This document shows positions 35,293 to 39,736 of a stretch of 39,736 bases of DNA, piece by piece. Under the pieces are notes generated by a model. The model was given only the letters and a program-made list of their open reading frames with translations. It was not told where the DNA came from and ran no database searches. This stretch comes from Goleter apudmare HA4340-LM2. Its GTDB lineage: Bacteria; Cyanobacteriota; Cyanobacteriia; Cyanobacteriales; Nostocaceae. Both the position numbers and the translations under genes were made by a program. The stretch lies in NCBI GenBank assembly GCA_019359495.1, contig JAHHHF010000014.1, forward strand, positions 1 to 39,736, written 5' to 3'. How positions within the stretch are numbered: the stretch's first letter is position 1; each line of letters begins with the position of its first letter.

Positions 35293-37200
35293 AACTTACA
35301 TTTGTGTATGGAGTAATTTTATTTGCAATTAATATACGTAATTACACGTTAAATCATCTTGATGAGATATCTCAAAAAGATTGCTAGCAAGTTATTTGAC
35401 AATTATTTCCAAATATATCTGCAATAAGTCTTTAAGACTTAGTATCAATTAGGACAGAAAATAAATTAAATACCGAATTAAAGTATAAAATTTATCAGGA
35501 CGTTTGGGGTTTGATAAACGAATTAAAGATAGAATCAGAAAAATTATCCCAACTTTTAGCTATCCATTGACAACGGAGGTGCAACATAATTTCTGCGTTA
35601 TCTTGAAGCCAAAACTTACTATTACCTTTCATGCGTAAATTAACAACTTGGCGAATTAAACTTTCAACTGCGCCACTACCAAGAGGTAATTTTCGAGCCG
35701 CAACTTCGTTATACTTTAAAAGCCTCTTCCTATAAGCTTTTAAAATATAATTTCGCTCTTTTACCATAATTTTACAGCGCTCTCCATTTGCTTCAGATAT
35801 CAATTCATCCATGTTTCTGATTAAATTTAGTGTTTGACCTTTCTTTAAAGTTTTTCGCGCCTTTTTAAACCATTGTTGTCTCTCATTATTTGTGCTAAAT
35901 GCAGCATCAGCAAAGTCTTGTAAATGTGATGCTGCGTGATAAAAGTCTAATAATTGACAAGTGTCAGGTGGGCATTTTAACTTTTTTAGTAAAGGAGGAA
36001 TGTGTATCCATATCCACTCTGCACCGTCCGCAATTAATAACACCTGTTTGGCTTGACTTATACCCAAATTTACCAAATACATTTCTAAAATGAGCAGGAA
36101 TTCTTTATAACCGGAATACGTGCCATCATTAGTAATAGGTATTGCCGATGTCCTAATTTTTTTACCTTGTTCATTTACTACATAAATTGTTAGTAACTTT
36201 GGCTCCATCCATTCACCGACAAAGCCATGACGGTTTGTTTTGTTACTGCGTCTACCTTTTTTATTGAACCTAATTTTAGTTCTTCCACCATCTACAGCGA
36301 TTACAAATCGTTGGTCTTTGAGAACATTACTGTTAGATAAGTGACCCATCTCCAGATTTAATATTTTTGATTTGCGTAGATTAATACCAATTTCACCAAA
36401 AAGGTAAGTCAGGCGCTCGATTCGTTTTAAACTAACATTTATTCCCCAATCCCTTAGCGTCGAACGTGCTGCATCAAAAGAACTGGCTATCACACCACAT
36501 TTGGCAATTGTTGACCAGACTAAAGGGCTAATACCTTCTGACATCCCTAGCCATTTTAAAAACGGAAAAAATCCTTGATTTGAGGTTTTTATTTTTGGCT
36601 CATTGATCAGAGGATTATCAGATTCTTTACTTGTGGGATTCCGTTCAAGTACATAAGGTAAAGTTAAAGTTACTTCGACATTTCCAATTGTTACTATTTT
36701 TCGCTTTTTAGAACCATGTTTTTGTGTATTTAAATTTCTCCATCCCTGTGTTTGACTAACAGAATAGTTCAGGATTTTTGAGGATACGGAAAGATTATAT
36801 AATAAAACAGCTATACATTGACCTGCTAAAATCATTGCCTGTTCTCTAATTTCTTCTTCTCGTTCTCTCAGCTTTTTTCCATCCCACTCTGTGATATTTG
36901 TAAATTCTAAAAGTTTTGTGACCTGTAAGTGAAAACTTTTAACTGAGTTGTTTAAATCAAGAGTTGCACTTATATTTTTTGCCATAAAAGGTAGACGTTA
37001 AAACTCTGGAAAGATTACTTAACCGGAATCCTACCTTGTTTTTGACCTTTATAAATTTTTGCACACATCACCAGACTTAAAATTGGTTGATAGCTTATGT
37101 ATTAATACGGCTCTTAATGTAATATTTTTTTTTAGTACTGAAGAAAGTTGTTAGCGATCGCTGGTTTTTGATCCTACCTCACCAAATCGCGTTGCTCCCG
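35243..37200 (-). mobile_element. ISKra4-family insertion sequence inserted in hsdS
   Basis: A complete 1958-bp element. Imperfect terminal inverted repeats of about 50 bp: the left end starts GGGGAGCAACGCGATTTTGT, and the right end reversed starts GGGAGCAACGCGATTTGGTG; both run to GCGATCGCTAA. Flanked by the direct repeat GTCAGTGA (35235-35242 and 37201-37208). It encodes one intact transposase, with no passenger gene. It separates the two halves of hsdS. Confidence 0.92.
35495..36985 (-). CDS. ISKra4-family transposase (DDE)
   Basis: A 496-residue intact transposase. Catalytic-core landmarks: FVIAVDGGRTKIRFNKKG (first Asp), VLLIADGAEWIWIHIPPLL (second Asp), DFYHAASHL, and LPLGSGAVESLIRQVVNLRM (Glu). 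N-terminal 180 residues are DNA-binding. It reads opposite to hsdS. No frameshift or stop, so the element may still be mobile. ISKra4 rather than another DDE family is judged from the GSGAVES context and element structure. Confidence 0.88.
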   Translation of the reverse strand: MAKNISATLDLNNSVKSFHLQVTKLLEFTNITEWDGKKLREREEEIREQAMILAGQCIAVLLYNLSVSSKILNYSVSQTQGWRNLNTQKHGSKKRKIVTIGNVEVTLTLPYVLERNPTSKESDNPLINEPKIKTSNQGFFPFLKWLGMSEGISPLVWSTIAKCGVIASSFDAARSTLRDWGINVSLKRIERLTYLFGEIGINLRKSKILNLEMGHLSNSNVLKDQRFVIAVDGGRTKIRFNKKGRRSNKTNRHGFVGEWMEPKLLTIYVVNEQGKKIRTSAIPITNDGTYSGYKEFLLILEMYLVNLGISQAKQVLLIADGAEWIWIHIPPLLKKLKCPPDTCQLLDFYHAASHLQDFADAAFSTNNERQQWFKKARKTLKKGQTLNLIRNMDELISEANGERCKIMVKERNYILKAYRKRLLKYNEVAARKLPLGSGAVESLIRQVVNLRMKGNSKFWLQDNAEIMLHLRCQWIAKSWDNFSDSIFNSFIKPQTS

Positions 37201-37210
37201 TCAGTGATCA

Positions 37211-37822
37211 GTGAAGGTAGTTAATGGTATTCCAGAGGGGTGGAAAAGAGTAACTCTGGCAGATATTTGTTTTTCAATTAGTTACGGTTATACAGCAAGT
37301 GCTATATCAGAAGACACTGGTCTGAAATTTGTAAGAATTACTGATATTGTACCGTCGGTTATAGATTGGTCTAAAGTTCCGTACTGTAATATTACAGAGA
37401 ATAAAAAAGAACAGTATTTACTTAAAGAAGGTGACTTAATTGTAGCTAGAACTGGTGCTACTGTTGGTTATGCAAAAAGAATTCACAAAAGACATCCAGA
37501 AGTTATATTTGCTTCCTATTTGGTAAGAATGAGATTATTTGACGATGTTGATAATATGATGGTAGGTATATTTGTCGAATCAGACGAATATAAAAACTAT
37601 ATAAAAGCTAATGTTGGAGGTGCAGCACAACCAAACGCCAACGCAAGAATTATTTCAGGAGCCAAGATTTTAGTACCTTCTAAAGAAATTCAAAAGCTAT
37701 TCAGGGAAAAGGTTGAGCCAATCTTTGATCAGAAAGAAATACTTCAAATACAAAATCAAAAACTCAAAGAAACCCGCGATTTACTCCTTCCTCGCCTCAT
37801 GAATGGAAGCATAGCAGTTTAA
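37211..37822 (+). pseudogene. hsdS: hsdS 3' half (second target-recognition domain)
   Basis: The C-terminal half of the specificity subunit. TRD2 begins NGIPEGWKRVTLADICFSIS, includes LKEGDLIVARTGATVGYAKR, and ends with the conserved helix KLKETRDLLLPRLMNGSIAV. Joining YESV of the first half to KVVNGIPEGW restores a normal HsdS. The frame is open from a GTG at 37211 (codon for the Val preceding KVVNG), so the half could in principle be translated on its own, though no good ribosome-binding site is seen. Confidence 0.85.
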
Positions 37823-37858
37823 AAAATCTTTTCAACCTGTAACGAAGGAGATAGTCGA

Positions 37859-38275
37859 ATGGATAAACTAAAAAAATATCAACAAATAATTCAGCAACTT
37901 CTCCAAGAATACGCTGCAATTTCTCATCAAGAACCAGAAATTGAAACCCAATTAATTTTTGACACAGAACGTCACCACTATCAACTTGTGAATGTCGGCT
38001 GGAAAAATGACCGTCGTGTTTAGAGACTATTTATAAAGTAAATCTTAAGTAGCCGGGTTTCGACTCCGCTCAACCCTCGTCTTCTCAGGGAGCGAGCATT
38101 GAGCGAAGTCGAAATGCGTCTGACAAATGATTGCTACTTCCTACTTAATGCACTGTTTTAGCTGTGCAACGCTACTAAGGTAATTTTATTTTTACTTTAT
38201 AAACAACCTCTAATGGTTGTTTTATACATCTAGACACCAAAGATGGTAAAGTTTGGCTAAAAAATCCCAACTAGC
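37859..38275 (+). pseudogene. xisI-family gene interrupted by a MITE-like element
   Basis: The ATG at 37859, with AAGGAG 9 nt upstream, opens a good XisI N-terminus: MDKLKKYQQIIQQLLQEYAA, then LIFDTERHHYQLVNVGW and KNDRRV, then a stop at 38021-38023 inside an inserted element. After the element the frame resumes as GCFIHLDTKDGKVWLKNPN and then stops. The rest of the usual C-terminus is not recognisable. No xisH partner is present. XisI proteins are named after the fdxN-element excision factor, but most copies have no known role. Confidence 0.8.
38022..38212. mobile_element. 191-bp MITE-like element inside xisI
   Basis: Terminal inverted repeats of 22 bp with three mismatches: TAGAGACTATTTATAAAGTA at the left (from 38021) and, reversed, TAGAGGTTGTTTATAAAGTA at the right (ending 38212). 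Removal of 38022-38212 restores the XisI frame (CGT GTT TAT GGT TGT). The interior holds a second palindrome, TTCGACTCCGCTCAA (38059-38073) with TTGAGCGAAGTCGAA (38099-38113). No coding capacity. Confidence 0.75.
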
Positions 38276-38322
38276 ATAGATATGCTGGAAAATATAACTA
38301 TTGCAGTAAAGCAGAACCAGCC

Positions 38323-38490
38323 ATGACTGATACAAAGTCTACTCGTACAGTACACCGAGTCAGAATATTTCCCGACATCCAGGTAGACAGAAGAACAGAA
38401 AGTCAAACTTCGAGCGTTCCTCTCTGATTTTCATCAACGTCATCAGGTGATTTTTAATCGCCTTAAGCCAGATTATATCTAAACTCACTA
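38323..38490 (+). pseudogene. Fragment of an unidentified small protein gene
   Basis: ATG opens MTDTKSTRTVHRVRIFPDIQ, then after a frameshift near 38388 the reading continues LRAFLSDFHQRHQVIFNRLK then PDYI, stop, THYN. The two parts look like pieces of one conserved cyanobacterial protein (FPDIQVD ... IFxRLKPELI ... THYN), recalled but not named. Broken by at least one frameshift and one stop. Confidence 0.4.
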
Positions 38491-38514
38491 CAACCTATAA
38501 TTGAGCCACCTATC

Positions 38515-38709
38515 ATGACAATAAAAGAACAACTGCTACAAGAAATTGAAAAAGTACCAGAACCTCTTTTACAAGAAGTGTTAGATTTTCTGCATAAATT
38601 GCAGAATCAGCACCAACAGAATAAATTAGAAATAACTCTCTTAAGTGAATCTTCACTACAAAAAGATTGGCTGAAACCTGAAGAAGAAGCAGCATGGCAG
38701 GATTTGTAA
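38515..38709 (+). CDS. DUF2281-type small protein (antitoxin-like), orphan
   Basis: A 64-residue protein, MTIKEQLLQEIEKVPEPLLQ then EVLDFLHKLQNQ, typical of the DUF2281 family often found as the first gene of toxin-antitoxin pairs in cyanobacteria. The tail LKPEEEAAWQDL is family-like. No toxin gene follows: immediately downstream is a reversed DUF29 fragment. Either an orphan antitoxin or a protein with another role. Confidence 0.7.
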   Translation: MTIKEQLLQEIEKVPEPLLQEVLDFLHKLQNQHQQNKLEITLLSESSLQKDWLKPEEEAAWQDL

Positions 38710-38717
38710 AATTTTTT

Positions 38718-38875
38718 TCACTTCTCCTCATACTTGCGATTTCTTCGATAAGATTTTCTAAATCAACCTCAGAAAATCTCCCTTCCTTTAATTGTTTAGC
38801 AGTTGTCTCTATCCACAGATAAAAATCCTGGTTGTAAAGATGAGATGTAAAAATCGTTGGTTGAGGCGCTGTCAT
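38718..38875 (-). pseudogene. Truncated second copy of the DUF29 gene (5' part)
   Basis: Encodes MTAPQPTIFTSHLYNQDFYL, then WIETTAKQLKEGRFSEVDLE and NLIEEIASMRRSEK, nearly identical to the start of the intact DUF29 gene at 38926-39384. Homology ends at about 38718, where the DNA becomes the end of the DUF2281 gene on the other strand. The frame runs on antisense through that gene, which is not meaningful. Confidence 0.75.
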
Positions 38876-38925
38876 CTGATTTTTTAACCTCATGAATATG
38901 AAGTATAGAAGATAGCAAAATTCAA

Positions 38926-39384
38926 TTAATCAGGTAAAAACTCTTGATTCAAACATTCATCCGCAGTCAAAAAAGACTCTACAGGAAAAGTATCAAGGGT
39001 TAGCCCAGTTTCTAAAGCCGCTATCTGACGTGCATCCTGATAACATTCCATAAAGTTTTCAGCAAAGTACTTTTTCAAACTTGGGCTATCTTGCAAATTT
39101 TTATTTAGTCTGCGTCGATGTTCAAAAATAGTAGAAAGCCAACTATTAGTACGTTTTTCTGGCTGATATCTGTATTTTAATAGATGCATTAATAAAACTA
39201 CTAAATTGCTTTCTAAAGCTCTTTTCTCACTTCTCCCCATACTTTCGATTTCTTCAACCAGATTTTCTAAATCAACCTCAGAAAATCTGCCTTCTTTTAA
39301 TTGTTTAGCAGTTGTCTCTATCCACAGATAAAAATCTTGGTCGTAAAGATGAGATGTAAAAATCGTTGGTTGAGGCGCTGTCAT
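38926..39384 (-). CDS. DUF29 family protein
   Basis: A 152-residue member of the DUF29 family, very abundant in cyanobacteria. Motifs: LYDQDFYLWIETTAKQLKEG, then VDLENLVEEIESMGRSEKRA, LMHLLKYRYQPEKRTNSW, and a helical C-terminus. Function unknown; the all-alpha fold and copy number suggest an accessory or mobile-associated role. Its first third is duplicated upstream at 38718-38875. Confidence 0.85.
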   Translation of the reverse strand: MTAPQPTIFTSHLYDQDFYLWIETTAKQLKEGRFSEVDLENLVEEIESMGRSEKRALESNLVVLLMHLLKYRYQPEKRTNSWLSTIFEHRRRLNKNLQDSPSLKKYFAENFMECYQDARQIAALETGLTLDTFPVESFLTADECLNQEFLPD

Positions 39385-39612
39385 CTGATTTTCAACCTCC
39401 CAAAATCTAACCAGTAAACTTTATGTAATCCCGCTCTTGCTATGCTCATTACATATCTAAATAGATTCGTTTGAGCGTATCCCAAGTGGAACTTGAGACT
39501 TCGCAAGTAGCAGGGTAACTATAATAATAACAATTTTTTACCTTACTAAAAGTTTACCTTAGACCTCTTGCATAAGTCGAATAGACCCCCCTTTATCCCC
39601 CCTTATAAAGGG
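39385..39612. other. Gap at the right edge
   Basis: No gene. AGACCTCTTGCATAAGTCGA at about 39561-39580 resembles the terminal inverted repeat of common cyanobacterial insertion sequences and may be the end of the element whose transposase runs off the window. CCCCCCTTTATCCCCCCTTA nearby is low-complexity. Confidence 0.35.
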
Positions 39613-39736
39613 CTACGGTGTACACACAAGTAGATCCAGAGCGAGTTTCCAACCAAAAAAGGTGGATTCAAACTGCTGAAGCCCCCGAGTCAAAGTAGTA
39701 ATTCCTGGAGGTTTTTGAGACTTGTAACCAGACCAA
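39613..39736 (-). CDS. Partial IS4-like transposase (C-terminus only)
   Basis: A minus-strand frame open from the right edge: WSGYKSQKPPGITTLTRGLQ then QFESTFFGWKLALDLLVCTP, stop at 39613. The pattern GYKSxKPPGITTLxRGLQ resembles the end of IS4-type DDE transposases. The rest lies outside the window, so the assignment is tentative. Confidence 0.45.
   Translation of the reverse strand, partial: WSGYKSQKPPGITTLTRGLQQFESTFFGWKLALDLLVCTP

Overview
The window comes from the chromosome of a filamentous, heterocyst-type cyanobacterium (Nostocales; Nostoc/Anabaena/Trichormus group). Evidence: a cyanobacterial atp1-atpI-H-G-F-D-A-C operon with both b and b' subunits, an apcE-apcA-apcB-apcC allophycocyanin core cluster whose ApcE has four linker repeats, many copies of the GCGATCGC (HIP1) octamer, and heptanucleotide short tandem repeats (STRRs) in many gaps. 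From memory, the order (ATP synthase on minus, a methyltransferase, then apcEABC on plus) resembles the all0004 to asr0023 region of Anabaena sp. PCC 7120; this was not checked by alignment.

Layout. 1-3200: a single-domain globin, then a decay zone (ricin-B lectin fragment, AraC C-terminal fragment, orphan ParD antitoxin with a frameshifted ParE), then an intact AraC regulator. 3300-9770: the atp1 operon, read right to left and closed by a probable terminator; beta and epsilon are absent, as expected because cyanobacteria keep them in a second operon. 10129-13107: a SAM methyltransferase, a broken XisI gene, a palindromic element next to a 5'-truncated ComB-like phosphatase gene, and a secreted protein of unknown function. 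13514-18782: apcE, apcA, apcB and apcC, with a long inverted repeat between apcB and apcC and a terminator after apcC. 18800-19650: a REP-associated tyrosine transposase (RAYT) whose own REP palindrome and 15-bp repeat units flank it and also lie in frame inside its coding sequence. 19768-24742: a membrane-anchored GH74-like Asp-box beta-propeller protein and two convergent GT4 glycosyltransferases. 24938-29537: a tightly packed run of a two-TM protein, a putative lipoprotein, an FHA protein with a Cys/Tyr/His-rich tail, a MurG-like glycosyltransferase and FtsW.

29600-39736 is an accessory region. It holds an internally deleted Rpn-type nuclease, an AlbA_2/Schlafen-like ATP-binding protein with a 21-bp tandem repeat, two small unidentified proteins, and a type I restriction-modification remnant: hsdM with a replaced 5' end, hsdS cut in two by a complete ISKra4-family element, and no hsdR in view. 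After it come a second XisI gene broken by a MITE-like element, an orphan DUF2281 protein, a partially duplicated DUF29 gene and the end of an IS4-like transposase. The two ends of the window are decaying accessory DNA around well-conserved energy, light-harvesting and cell-envelope genes.

Most interesting: the RAYT carrying its own REP repeat inside the ORF; hsdS split between its two recognition halves with an extra 7-bp repeat at the insertion site; and the undescribed two-TM / lipoprotein / FHA trio upstream of a glycosyltransferase and ftsW.
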